From contig JAEERC010000022.1 in the NCBI GenBank assembly GCA_016285645.1, positions 1-32,692 on the forward strand: DNA of 32,692 nt, written 5' to 3'. The notes beneath the pieces were generated by a model. It did no database searches. It worked only from the letters and a program-made list of their open reading frames with translations, and was not told where the DNA came from. The translations under genes were made by a program, and so were the position numbers. Position 1 is the stretch's first letter. Every line of letters begins with the position of its first letter. This stretch comes from Clostridiaceae bacterium (GTDB lineage: Bacteria; Bacillota; Clostridia; Oscillospirales; Acutalibacteraceae). Shown piece after piece: positions 16,471 to 23,624 of this stretch.

Positions 16471-17049
16471 ATGAAAAAAGAAGTACTTATTGAAACCTCG
16501 GCGCGTCATGTACATGTAACAAGAGAAGCGCTCGACACCCTCTTCGGCGAGGGCTACGAGCTTACAAAAAAGAAAGATCTCTCCCAGCCCGGCCAGTTCG
16601 CCTGCGAGGAGAGAGTCGCGGTAATCGGCCCCAAGGGTCAGTTCCCCGCCGTTTCGATTTTAGGTCCCATCCGCCCCGCCAGCCAGGTTGAACTCTCGCT
16701 CACCGACGCGCGTTCAATCGGCGTTACCGCTCCCGTTCGCGAAAGCGGCGACATCGAGGGCTCGGGCGCCTGCAAACTTGTGGGCCCCAAGGGTGAAGTC
16801 GAACTTGAATGCGGCGTTATTGCCGCGAAAAGGCACATCCACGCCACCCCCGCCGACGCGGAAAAATACGGTCTCAAGGACAAGCAGATTGTCAAGGTTA
16901 AGATTGATTCCGCAGGCGGACGCTCGCTCATATTCGACGATGTTGTTGTAAGAGTAAGCGAAAAATTCGCTCTCGCCATGCACATTGACACCGACGAATC
17001 CAACGCCGCTGTTCCCGCTCCCGGCGCGATGGGCGAAATCCTCGACTGA
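16471..17049 (+). CDS. pduL: Phosphate propanoyltransferase-type phosphotransacylase (PduL)
   Basis: A 192-residue PduL-family enzyme that interconverts acyl-CoA and acyl phosphate. Two zinc-binding HxH motifs are clear: His13/His15 (ARHVHVT) and His122/His124 (KRHIHAT), with a further likely ligand His171 (MHIDTDE). The N-terminus starts directly at the enzyme fold with no microcompartment encapsulation peptide. No shell, CoA-aldehyde dehydrogenase or acetate kinase gene is nearby, so it probably works free in the cytosol in acetate formation, in place of Pta. It is followed by a strong terminator. Confidence 0.93.
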   Translation: MKKEVLIETSARHVHVTREALDTLFGEGYELTKKKDLSQPGQFACEERVAVIGPKGQFPAVSILGPIRPASQVELSLTDARSIGVTAPVRESGDIEGSGACKLVGPKGEVELECGVIAAKRHIHATPADAEKYGLKDKQIVKVKIDSAGGRSLIFDDVVVRVSEKFALAMHIDTDESNAAVPAPGAMGEILD

Positions 17050-17061
17050 GAATAAAAACAT

Positions 17062-17093
17062 AAACCCGCAGAAGCGTTTGCTTCTGCGGGTTT
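17062..17093 (+). terminator. Rho-independent terminator after pduL
   Basis: A perfect GC-rich stem (AAACCCGCAGAAGC, 17062-17075, with its complement ending about 17093) is followed by TTTTTCT. It ends the lipoprotein-pduL transcript. Confidence 0.92.
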
Positions 17094-17157
17094 TTCTATG
17101 CGTAAGAAACATCGGGGCGTAAAACAATGATTATATATGAAAACGAATTGTCGTCGT

Positions 17158-17218
17158 AGCCTCCTCCTTTGGGGGAGGTGGCACAGAGGAACGCAGTGAC
17201 GATGTGACGGAAGGAGTC
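17158..17218. repeat. CCTCCTTT...GGAGTCTGT palindromic element, copy 1
   Basis: A ~60-bp non-coding element with ends AGCCTCCTTTGGGGGAGG and GTGACGGAAGGAGTCTGT. A relative lies inverted at 24660-24764, sharing CAGACTCCTTC at one end and AAAGGAGG at the other with a different interior. It sits in the 365-bp gene-free gap 17050-17414, which otherwise holds a terminator and two small palindromes. Confidence 0.6.
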
Positions 17219-17253
17219 TGTACAAGATTATTTCTTACGGATATTCTTGTTGC

Positions 17254-17332
17254 GGCACGGAAGAATCCGTGCCCTACATTTCGGAATGAATTTTATTATG
17301 GCTTGGCGGGCGGATGATATCCGCCCCTACGG
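17254..17332. repeat. Two small palindromes with CCCTAC tails
   Basis: GGCACGGAAGAATCCGTGCC (17254-17273) is followed by CTACA, and a second hairpin GGGCGGAT/ATCCGCCC (17308-17315 with 17319-17326) is followed by CTACGG. They have the same tail motif but unrelated stems. Similar units lie at 18571, 24592, 24800 and 30340. No gene overlaps them. Confidence 0.6.
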
Positions 17333-17414
17333 AGCAAAACTCAGTCCTGCCCGGAACGCCGGACGGTCTTCCCTGCATTTACTCAATCGGCGAATTCTTT
17401 AAACCCTCATTTCA

Positions 17415-18557
17415 TTATACCCGTTTTTTCTTTATCACCGCGAAAGCCGCGGCCGCCGCCGTAACTCCCGCCGCGCAAGCGAAAATGATTATCCCCCTGC
17501 GCGTGTCTTTCTTCGCTTCTTCGGGCTGCGCGGCTTTAGCCGTAGCTGCCTGAGTGCCTGTCACAACACCGCTCTCTTCCGTTTTTTCCTTCGCCGTCAC
17601 GCTTTCTGCCGCCGTCGCGGTCTGAGTCTGCGTCTCGGTTTCTGTCTCGGTCACCGTCTCGGTTTCGGTCGGTTTGGGCGTGCCGTTGTCGGTCATAAAA
17701 CTTATCACCTGCGGGCTGCCCACTGCCGAGGAACTGCCGTCCACGGTTTTGAGCCCCGTAAAATCGCCGAGCACCGATGAGGAAAAATCGAATTCCGCGA
17801 GCCGCCAGGTCTCGTGATTTATGAGCAATGCCGCGCGGGGAGCCGTGTTGCAGGTTGTGCAGCGCACATTGTTTTTGTTCGCCGTGTTGTCAATTACATT
17901 CTGCCAGGAGGGGTAGCCGTAGGTGAGGTAGGGTGAATACGAATCGCCGTAGCAGGCAAAAATCCACACTTTCATATTCTTTATTTTTCTCGCCTCGTAA
18001 TCGGTTAAAACCGTGCGGGGCGAAAACAGCATAAGCCCCGAGAAAAATCCGGGATGGTTCGTGCAAAGCCGCGCCGCTCCGGTCGCTCCGATGCACCAGC
18101 CGCCCACAAAGATTCTGCTTTTGTCAACATTGTGGTTCGCGGCAAAATCCTCAATCGCCGCGAACATCGGCGCGAGGGGGCAGGTGTCGAAATACACAGG
18201 CTCCGGCGCCTTGAGAATCAGAATATACATTCCGTTCGCGCCCGAAACACGCGCCTGGAACTCGTCGCTCGACCAGTTGGCGAATTTGTTCTGAGTAAGT
18301 TCCTTGCCGGATGTTGTGCCCTCGCCCGCTCCGCCGAGGAAAACGACGAGGGGGCATTTTTCCTTCGCCGCGGGCACGAAATAACTGTATTCCAGACTGA
18401 TGCCGTCCGCGACGGGACCCTCCGAGCGCGACCACTGACCGCGCAGGGCGGGAAGCCCGCTGTTAATGCTCACCGCGCAGGCGGGAAGAACCGAGCAGAC
18501 AAGCAGCAGCGCGCACAGCGGCAATATTAATGTTTTTGATTTTATAAATCTTATCAT
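17415..18557 (-). CDS. Surface-anchored alpha/beta hydrolase with Cys at the nucleophile position
   Basis: A 380-residue secreted esterase-like protein; the ATG at 18557 has GGAG 5 nt upstream. A signal peptide (about 1-28) precedes an alpha/beta hydrolase domain (about 45-265) of the PHB-depolymerase/dienelactone-hydrolase type. The nucleophile elbow reads GGWCIGA, with Cys155 where Ser is usual; candidate partners are Asp205 (YGDSYSP) and His248 (NHETW). A Thr/Glu/Gln repeat stalk (about 280-320) leads to a C-terminal membrane helix (about 355-373) ending in KKKRV, so the enzyme is displayed outside the cell. A true thiol-type hydrolase or a non-catalytic homologue are both possible. Confidence 0.82.
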   Translation of the reverse strand: MIRFIKSKTLILPLCALLLVCSVLPACAVSINSGLPALRGQWSRSEGPVADGISLEYSYFVPAAKEKCPLVVFLGGAGEGTTSGKELTQNKFANWSSDEFQARVSGANGMYILILKAPEPVYFDTCPLAPMFAAIEDFAANHNVDKSRIFVGGWCIGATGAARLCTNHPGFFSGLMLFSPRTVLTDYEARKIKNMKVWIFACYGDSYSPYLTYGYPSWQNVIDNTANKNNVRCTTCNTAPRAALLINHETWRLAEFDFSSSVLGDFTGLKTVDGSSSAVGSPQVISFMTDNGTPKPTETETVTETETETQTQTATAAESVTAKEKTEESGVVTGTQAATAKAAQPEEAKKDTRRGIIIFACAAGVTAAAAAFAVIKKKRV

Positions 18558-18570
18558 ACTGTCTCCGAAG

Positions 18571-18590
18571 GGCACGGATTATTCCGTGCC
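18571..18590. repeat. Palindrome GGCACGGATTATTCCGTGCC
   Basis: A perfect 7-bp-arm palindrome in the 41-bp gap between the phosphatase and esterase genes. It matches the 17254 and 24592 copies except in the loop. Here it lacks the CCCTACA tail. It could also act as a weak terminator or mRNA stabiliser inside the operon. Confidence 0.55.
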
Positions 18591-18598
18591 GCTTTTGT

Positions 18599-19762
18599 TT
18601 ACTGCGCGGCTATATTCGCCTTGAGTTTCGCGATTGTCTCCGCGCTCATTCCCGCGTCAAGCAGGAACCTCTCCGCGCAGGCGCTCAGGTCGGCGGTCTT
18701 TATATCAACGCCTTCGCCCGCCATACTCTCAATCATCGGCACAAGCACATTCCCGACAATCACATCATATCTTTCGTCGCCCGCTTTTATGCCGTAATAA
18801 TTGTCGTATGTGAGCATATAATCGTTCTCAATCTCCTCATAGGAAGCGCCCGTGAGCGCCTCAAGGAGCATGCACACAAAGCCCGTGCGGTCCTTGCCCT
18901 CGGTACAGTGAACAAGATAAGGTCCCTCGTGTTCCGCCATAGCGGTAAGCCCGGAAGCGATTTTCTCCTTAAACTCCTGCGAGGAATAGTTCATATTGAG
19001 GGCTATCGGCTTTACGCTGCCCGAGAGATAAAGTTCCTCAAAATACGGGCTGTCAAAATCCTCCGCCGCCATATATTTCTCAATTTTCTCCTCATTGTCG
19101 GAGAGGTTTAAGATAAATTCTGTTTCCGCCTTCATCATCAGTTTGTCCACATAGGGAGCGCGGCAGTGCTGATTGTCGCAGGGGGATGCCGAGCGGTAAA
19201 CGGCGCCCTCTTTCATTGTTGAAACGGCTATGCTCCTGAAATTCGCGAACTGCTCGTCGCTTTCATATTTTTCCCTGTCATCCTCATAGTGGATATCGCG
19301 CGCCTTCTGGATGTCCGCGAATTTTCCCGCTTCGGCGAGGGTTACTGTCGCGGTGTCGTTTTCGGTGAGACCCGCGACGGTGAAAAGGTCGTCGCCGTTG
19401 TTTATTGCCGCCTTTATATAGTCGTAGCCGGGATAGGCGATAAGCAGCGGCTCGCCGTTTTTGGTGTAATAGCCGTTGTAATAGGGTATCCCCTCAAGTT
19501 TGTATCCGTTTGAAAACTCAACATTCACGCTGTCGCCGTATTTCACGCCGAGCGAGTCGAACTCCTCAATGGTCTTTTTGATATATACACCGCCGAACTC
19601 GGGCTCGTGTATAATTCCGCAGTTTTCAATGAGAACGGCGGATTCCGTTTTTTCGTCGGGCTTCTCCTCCCCCTTCTTTTTGCAGGCGGCGAATGTGAAC
19701 ACCCCCGCGAGCAGGCAGAGAGCGAGAATTAAACTTAAAACCCGTTTCATTTTAAAATTCAT
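18599..19762 (-). CDS. Lipoprotein tyrosine/serine protein phosphatase
   Basis: A 387-residue lipoprotein with lipobox TFAAC (Cys27) and a short charged linker. Residues about 45-150 form a beta-rich domain of uncertain family. The catalytic domain (about 155-385) has the phosphatase P-loop HCTEGKDRTG at 285-294, with nucleophile Cys286 and Arg292, typical of IphP/Y_phosphatase3-type bacterial enzymes. Because it is lipid-anchored outside the membrane, its substrate may be an extracellular phosphoprotein or phosphoester rather than a cytosolic kinase target. The start is 2 nt downstream of the preceding gene's stop, indicating a shared transcript. Confidence 0.88.
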   Translation of the reverse strand: MNFKMKRVLSLILALCLLAGVFTFAACKKKGEEKPDEKTESAVLIENCGIIHEPEFGGVYIKKTIEEFDSLGVKYGDSVNVEFSNGYKLEGIPYYNGYYTKNGEPLLIAYPGYDYIKAAINNGDDLFTVAGLTENDTATVTLAEAGKFADIQKARDIHYEDDREKYESDEQFANFRSIAVSTMKEGAVYRSASPCDNQHCRAPYVDKLMMKAETEFILNLSDNEEKIEKYMAAEDFDSPYFEELYLSGSVKPIALNMNYSSQEFKEKIASGLTAMAEHEGPYLVHCTEGKDRTGFVCMLLEALTGASYEEIENDYMLTYDNYYGIKAGDERYDVIVGNVLVPMIESMAGEGVDIKTADLSACAERFLLDAGMSAETIAKLKANIAAQ

Positions 19763-19764
19763 TT

Positions 19765-21288
19765 TTATATCTCCTTTTCCTCAACGCTCAGAGCGTTGCC
19801 GTCGGGCGATATTTTCATCGTTACAGTGTTGTTTTCAAATGTCAGGCGGATTTCGCCCTTGTTGCCGAGGAAGGGGGCTATACGCTTTTTCACCCTTGCG
19901 CCCGCGATATTGTCGGTAACTATCCACACGCCCTTGCCGTCGCGGATTTCCGAGTATGAGCCCCTCGCGTTTTTAAGAATCTCCTGCGGGGCAAAGCGCT
20001 TGGGAGTAACAACCGTCAGCCCGTTCTCCCTGACAAGTTCCGCCACCGCGCCGAGCGTTTCATCGCTTATCGAAATGCCCGTAAGGAAGCAGAGTTTGAG
20101 TGATTTGAGCGTCTCCTTTTTCACTCTGTCGTCAAAAACGGCGGTGCTGTTCATAGTCATAAACGAGCGGTGCTTTCTCAGCGCGTAGGGCGAAATCTTG
20201 TTCCAGGAGTAACTGCCCTTCGAGGTCTCGCCGTGGGTTATCAGACTGAACACTTTTACATATTCCTTCGATTTCTTCGTCGGCTTTATCTTTTTGTTGC
20301 CGAAAAGCATATATCTCCAGAGCATCGGGTCGCCCTGACCCCAGTAGGTGTCATCATAGCGTATGATTCCCGTTTCGGGGCGGAAATCATGAATGTCGTA
20401 TTTCCTCCGCGCTCCCCTGAATTTGACGGAGAATTCACGGAATTTTCTGCCGTATTCGTTCGGCTCGCCGTTCTGCGTGAACACGCCCGTGCTCTCAACA
20501 TAAACATTGTTTACGCCCGCGTAATAGGCGAACATCAGATTGTTATACATCTCGTCCGCGGAGTGACCCGGATTTGTAAGGCGGTACCAGCAGTCAACGC
20601 AGTTCCAAAGCTCAATTCCGTATTCGAGCGCCGCGCCCGAGGCGATGGCGAACTGAATATCGGACACGCTCTCCTTCTGCGATTTGAAGTTGGGCGTTAT
20701 GCCGTTTCGCGCGAAGGTGTGGAAAAGAACGGGGAAAACATGCTCGCCCATAAGGCGCTTCGCCCCTCTGTTTTTCATCTCCGCGGCGTAATCCGCAAGC
20801 TGTTTTGAGAGAAGTTCGCCCTGCTCAACGGGGTCCTCGCTCTCCGAAAGCGGGAAAACCGATTTTTTGACCTTGCCCTTCGAGGCGAGGATAATCGACA
20901 GGTTCTGATTTATAATCGCGTGCTCGAACTCGTCATACATTATGCCTTCCGAGTGCTCGCCCGAGGTGAGCATTTTTATATATTCATCGGGTATGACAAG
21001 GCGGTGAAGGGTGTCCGTGTTGAGCGCCCATTCGGTGCCGTCGGGAGCGGTCACATCGTGCACGAAGTTCTGGAACTCGAAATTCGCCACATAGCCGATT
21101 CCCGCCTTTTCGAGCGTGTCAACCGCCTTGCGGGTGTTCTCAACCGCCTCGGCAAGCGATGTGCCCTGCGGGTCCGTGTGGCAGACGAGAAAATCGACAT
21201 AGTCCTTCACGCACTCATACTGCGCGTCGTCGTCCCTCACCCTGTCAAAGTGGGTGTTAACCCCGATTTTCATGGTTTTGTTTTCCAT
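19765..21288 (-). CDS. TIM-barrel glycosidase-like protein, unknown family
   Basis: A 507-residue soluble protein without signal peptide. The ATG at 21288 has GGGGTG 5 nt upstream. The first ~330 residues carry alternating strand/helix segments with acidic and aromatic residues at strand ends (GVNTHFD, GYVANFEFQ, GIMYDEFEH, ELWNCVDCW, VYVESTG), a pattern typical of a (beta/alpha)8 glycoside-hydrolase-like barrel. The remainder is an alpha/beta domain (about 385-470) followed by a small beta domain, resembling accessory domains of large sugar hydrolases. I cannot assign a GH family. It has its own promoter and is followed by the lipoprotein phosphatase. Confidence 0.72.
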   Translation of the reverse strand: MENKTMKIGVNTHFDRVRDDDAQYECVKDYVDFLVCHTDPQGTSLAEAVENTRKAVDTLEKAGIGYVANFEFQNFVHDVTAPDGTEWALNTDTLHRLVIPDEYIKMLTSGEHSEGIMYDEFEHAIINQNLSIILASKGKVKKSVFPLSESEDPVEQGELLSKQLADYAAEMKNRGAKRLMGEHVFPVLFHTFARNGITPNFKSQKESVSDIQFAIASGAALEYGIELWNCVDCWYRLTNPGHSADEMYNNLMFAYYAGVNNVYVESTGVFTQNGEPNEYGRKFREFSVKFRGARRKYDIHDFRPETGIIRYDDTYWGQGDPMLWRYMLFGNKKIKPTKKSKEYVKVFSLITHGETSKGSYSWNKISPYALRKHRSFMTMNSTAVFDDRVKKETLKSLKLCFLTGISISDETLGAVAELVRENGLTVVTPKRFAPQEILKNARGSYSEIRDGKGVWIVTDNIAGARVKKRIAPFLGNKGEIRLTFENNTVTMKISPDGNALSVEEKEI

Positions 21289-21339
21289 AATTTCACCCCG
21301 GAATTCAAAAATAATCACACGGTTCGCGATACAAGAATT

Positions 21340-21368
21340 AATATAATATATTTTCCCGGATTATTCAA
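21340..21368 (-). promoter_or_regulatory. Promoter of the TIM-barrel/phosphatase/esterase group
   Basis: TTGAAT (21363-21368 on minus) and TATATT (21340-21345) with 17 bp spacing, about 50 bp upstream of the ATG. It is divergent from the regulator-lysis promoter at 21447. Confidence 0.65.
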
Positions 21369-21446
21369 GTCAAACGCCGCTTTTTAATTATTTTTATTAA
21401 TAATACCATATCTCAAAACCCTTGCAAATAAAAGCTTTTCCGCCTC

Positions 21447-21475
21447 TTGACAAACATTTGTTCGAGTGATAAGAT
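21447..21475 (+). promoter_or_regulatory. Sigma-A promoter with LexA-like box for the regulator-lysis operon
   Basis: TTGACA (21447-21452) and TAAGAT (21470-21475) are exactly 17 bp apart. CAAACATTTGTTCG (21451-21464) overlaps the -35 and spacer. The Gram-positive SOS box consensus is CGAAC-RNRY-GTTYG; the site matches 12 of 14 positions. A repressor bound here would block polymerase, so the operon is probably DNA-damage-inducible. The promoter is seen directly; LexA binding is inferred. Confidence 0.68.
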
Positions 21476-21527
21476 TAATAGTGTAACTATGATTTGCGTC
21501 TGCCTTGAAAGGCGGAAAGGAGGAAGT

Positions 21528-22163
21528 ATGAACGCGGTTTTCGGCTATCCCGCGAGGGAGGAAATCGAGGCGGCTGTAAAGGCGTGCTGCGGAAGGTGCT
21601 GCCGCGCCTGTGAAACGCCCGTTGAATACGCGTGGAGGGCCCGCGATGTGGAACTCGCCCGCCTTCTGCGTATGGCTGTTGAGAACGATTTGAGCGATCT
21701 CGAGCGCGCGGTTGTGACCATGCGCTGGTTTGCGGATATGGGCACCACCGAAATTGCAAAGCGGCTCGGAGTTACGCCCTCGGCTGTCTCGCACACGCTG
21801 TCGAGAGGTGAAAAGCGGCTTTATGAACTGCTTCGCTACGCGGTTTTCTACCGCTGCGACACATTGGATGAAAGAACCGTACCCGCGATGCTTATGAGGG
21901 CGCGCGCCGTGCTGGCGGCGGGACTCACACAAGCGGAGGACTTTGCCTCCGCGGTAAAAAAAGAACGACTGGCTCAGGGGCTTTCGGAGGAGAAGACCGA
22001 GGAATACGCGGGGCTTGAACCCGGGCGGCTCAGACTAATTGAAAACGGGGAAGAGCCGCTCGACATAGAAAAGGCGAAACTCGGCGCCTTCTTCGCCATA
22101 ACGCCCCGCCTTTTTGACGAAACGGGGGATAAAAACAATGGACAGGACAAAATCGCTGTATGA
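21528..22163 (+). CDS. Sigma-70 region 4-like regulator with a second C-terminal HTH
   Basis: A 211-residue DNA-binding protein with a strong AAAGGAGGAAG site before the ATG. Residues 20-28 form a Cys cluster (C20, C21, C24, C25, C28) that may bind a metal. Residues about 55-103 (DLSDLERAVVTMRWFADM...TEIAKRLGVTPSAVSHTLSRGEKRL) match sigma-70 region 4 or phage late-activator HTHs. Residues about 138-197 look like a second, XRE-type helical unit (LAQGLSEEKTEEYAGLEPGRLRLIENGEEPLD). There is no region 2, so it is not a full sigma factor. It probably activates late genes, possibly the head operon with its weak -10. Confidence 0.75.
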   Translation: MNAVFGYPAREEIEAAVKACCGRCCRACETPVEYAWRARDVELARLLRMAVENDLSDLERAVVTMRWFADMGTTEIAKRLGVTPSAVSHTLSRGEKRLYELLRYAVFYRCDTLDERTVPAMLMRARAVLAAGLTQAEDFASAVKKERLAQGLSEEKTEEYAGLEPGRLRLIENGEEPLDIEKAKLGAFFAITPRLFDETGDKNNGQDKIAV

Positions 22164-22371
22164 GCTCGGCGAGGAATATCTCGCCCAGGCGCAGGTGCTC
22201 AAAAATCAGATTGACCGCACCCGCGAAAAGCTCAGAACGAAAAAACTTACAAGAAAACAGCGGCTTGCCGTCGAGAGCAATCTCGCGACGCTCTACACCC
22301 AGCGCAGGGATGTGCTCGAAACGGGCAACCGGCTTATGACTTACTACGACAAAGGGGGAAAAGCGGCTTGA
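22138..22371 (+). CDS. Small coiled-coil protein of the lysis operon
   Basis: A 77-residue, highly charged helical protein with heptad-like spacing over residues about 8-65 and no membrane segment. The ATG at 22138 lies inside the end of the regulator gene, behind GGGGG. It ends in a 4-nt overlap with the amidase TTG start. Function not recognised; it could partner the regulator next to it. Confidence 0.72.
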   Translation: MDRTKSLYELGEEYLAQAQVLKNQIDRTREKLRTKKLTRKQRLAVESNLATLYTQRRDVLETGNRLMTYYDKGGKAA

Positions 22372-23129
22372 AAAGAATATGCATCGCCGTCGGTCACGGC
22401 AAATCCGCGAAGGGCGGCTACGACCCGGGCGCCTGCTCGGGCGGTTACCGGGAGTTTGAAATAGCGAAGGAAATAGCGAAATATACGGCGCAGTATTTAA
22501 AAAGCGCGGGCTTCGAAACACAGCTTATAAACTATAAGGGCGACCTTTACCTCACCGACAGAATCAAAAAAATAAACGCGGGCAATTACGATTTTGCCGC
22601 CGAAATTCATCTCAACGCCGGCGGGGGCACGGGCAGCGAGGTCTATTTTCCGCGCGGGAGCGAGGCAGGCAGAACAGCCGCCGCTCTGATTTCGGGAAGC
22701 ATAGCGAACACCCTCGGCATACGCGACAGAGGGGCGAAAATAAAACTCAATTCGGCGAGGAGCGACTATTTCGGAATAATCCGTCAGACTTATCCCCTCA
22801 CCGTGCTTGTCGAAACACTGTTTATCGACACGGACGACATAAAAAAGGTGTGCACCGCCTCGGGCAGGGATCTCTGCGCCCGCGCAATCGCGAAGGGAAT
22901 AGAAAAATATTTCTGCTCGGGCACTCCCGCTGAAATGCGCGTAAAAGTACTGTGCGATTCGCTCAATGTGCGCAGCGGGCCGTCAACCCTGCACAAAATA
23001 AACACCGTCATCCCGAAGGGCGGCGTTTACACCGTCACCGAGGTCTCGGACGGCTGGGGTCGCCTGAGGAGCGGAGCGGGCTGGATAAATTTAAGCCCTT
23101 CCCTCGTCGAAACGGAGAAGGCGGCATGA
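22368..23129 (+). CDS. N-acetylmuramoyl-L-alanine amidase with SH3 domain (endolysin-like, TTG start)
   Basis: A 253-residue peptidoglycan hydrolase. The Amidase_3 domain (about 1-183) has the zinc-site motifs VGHGKSAKGGYDPGA (His9 region), Glu near REFE (residue 27-29), EIHLNAG and the catalytic Glu in VETLFID. The C-terminal SH3_3 domain (about 192-247, VLCDSLNVRSGPS...GWGRL...GWINL) binds cell wall. There is no signal peptide, so release needs a holin, which is encoded two genes downstream. The TTG start overlaps the previous stop. Together these point to a phage-type endolysin rather than a housekeeping amidase. Confidence 0.92.
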   Translation: MKRICIAVGHGKSAKGGYDPGACSGGYREFEIAKEIAKYTAQYLKSAGFETQLINYKGDLYLTDRIKKINAGNYDFAAEIHLNAGGGTGSEVYFPRGSEAGRTAAALISGSIANTLGIRDRGAKIKLNSARSDYFGIIRQTYPLTVLVETLFIDTDDIKKVCTASGRDLCARAIAKGIEKYFCSGTPAEMRVKVLCDSLNVRSGPSTLHKINTVIPKGGVYTVTEVSDGWGRLRSGAGWINLSPSLVETEKAA

Positions 23130-23329
23130 ACTACGAACTGCTTTTTTCGTTTCTCGGCTCAGCTGCGGGCTGCGTTGCGGGCATTGTCGCCTCTCAGCGG
23201 CTTACGGCATACCGCCTGCAGGAACTCGAGAAAAAAGTGGACCGCCACAACTGCCTTGTTGAAAGGATGGCTGCGGCGGAACAGGATATTAAATCGGCGC
23301 ACAGAAGAATAGACGCGCTTGTAAAATGA
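23126..23329 (+). CDS. Small membrane/coiled-coil protein (holin accessory-like)
   Basis: A 67-residue protein with one hydrophobic helix (about 5-22) followed by a charged coiled coil (about 28-66). ATG overlaps the amidase stop (ATGA) and has GGAG upstream. Size and place, between endolysin and holin, fit an accessory lysis protein, although XhlA-type proteins carry the coiled coil before the membrane helix, the reverse of this order. Confidence 0.7.
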   Translation: MNYELLFSFLGSAAGCVAGIVASQRLTAYRLQELEKKVDRHNCLVERMAAAEQDIKSAHRRIDALVK

Positions 23330-23339
23330 AAGGGGAAAA

Positions 23340-23621
23340 ATGTACAAATATAAAATAAGCAAAATAAAGGATATCGTTTCAAATATAAGCAGAGTGGAGC
23401 CCGGCACCTGGGTACGCCTTGTGTGCCTTGTGATAAGCATTGTAAACCTCGCGCTCAGGTGCCTCGGAGTCAGCACCCTGCGCTTTTCGGACGAGCAGGT
23501 AAGCGACACCGTGAGCATCGTTTTCGCGGCGGTGAGCGCCCTCGCCGCTTACTGGAAAAACAACTCCTTCACCTCCGCCGCCCTCGAAGCGGACAAAATC
23601 CTCCGCGGCGATTATAAATAA
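23340..23621 (+). CDS. Phage holin, phi-LC3/SPP1 type
   Basis: A 93-residue membrane protein with two hydrophobic segments (about 25-43 and 58-74). The tail WKNNSFTSAALEADKIL is the hallmark of this holin family, which makes pores that let the endolysin reach the wall. AAGGGG precedes the ATG by a few bases. It is last in the lysis operon, and only 3 nt separate its stop from the convergent transporter gene, leaving no room for a terminator between them. Confidence 0.88.
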   Translation: MYKYKISKIKDIVSNISRVEPGTWVRLVCLVISIVNLALRCLGVSTLRFSDEQVSDTVSIVFAAVSALAAYWKNNSFTSAALEADKILRGDYK

Positions 23622-23624
23622 CAT

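Larger units (their letters stand above)
21447..23621 (+). mobile_element. Phage-derived regulator-lysis operon
   Basis: Five plus-strand genes, mostly overlapping: sigma-region-4/HTH regulator, 77-residue coiled-coil protein, endolysin-like amidase, 67-residue membrane/coiled-coil protein and holin. It is flanked by ordinary host genes on both sides and contains no structural, replication or integration genes. It probably supplies late control and cell lysis for the head operon at 8650-15319. Confidence 0.75.
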
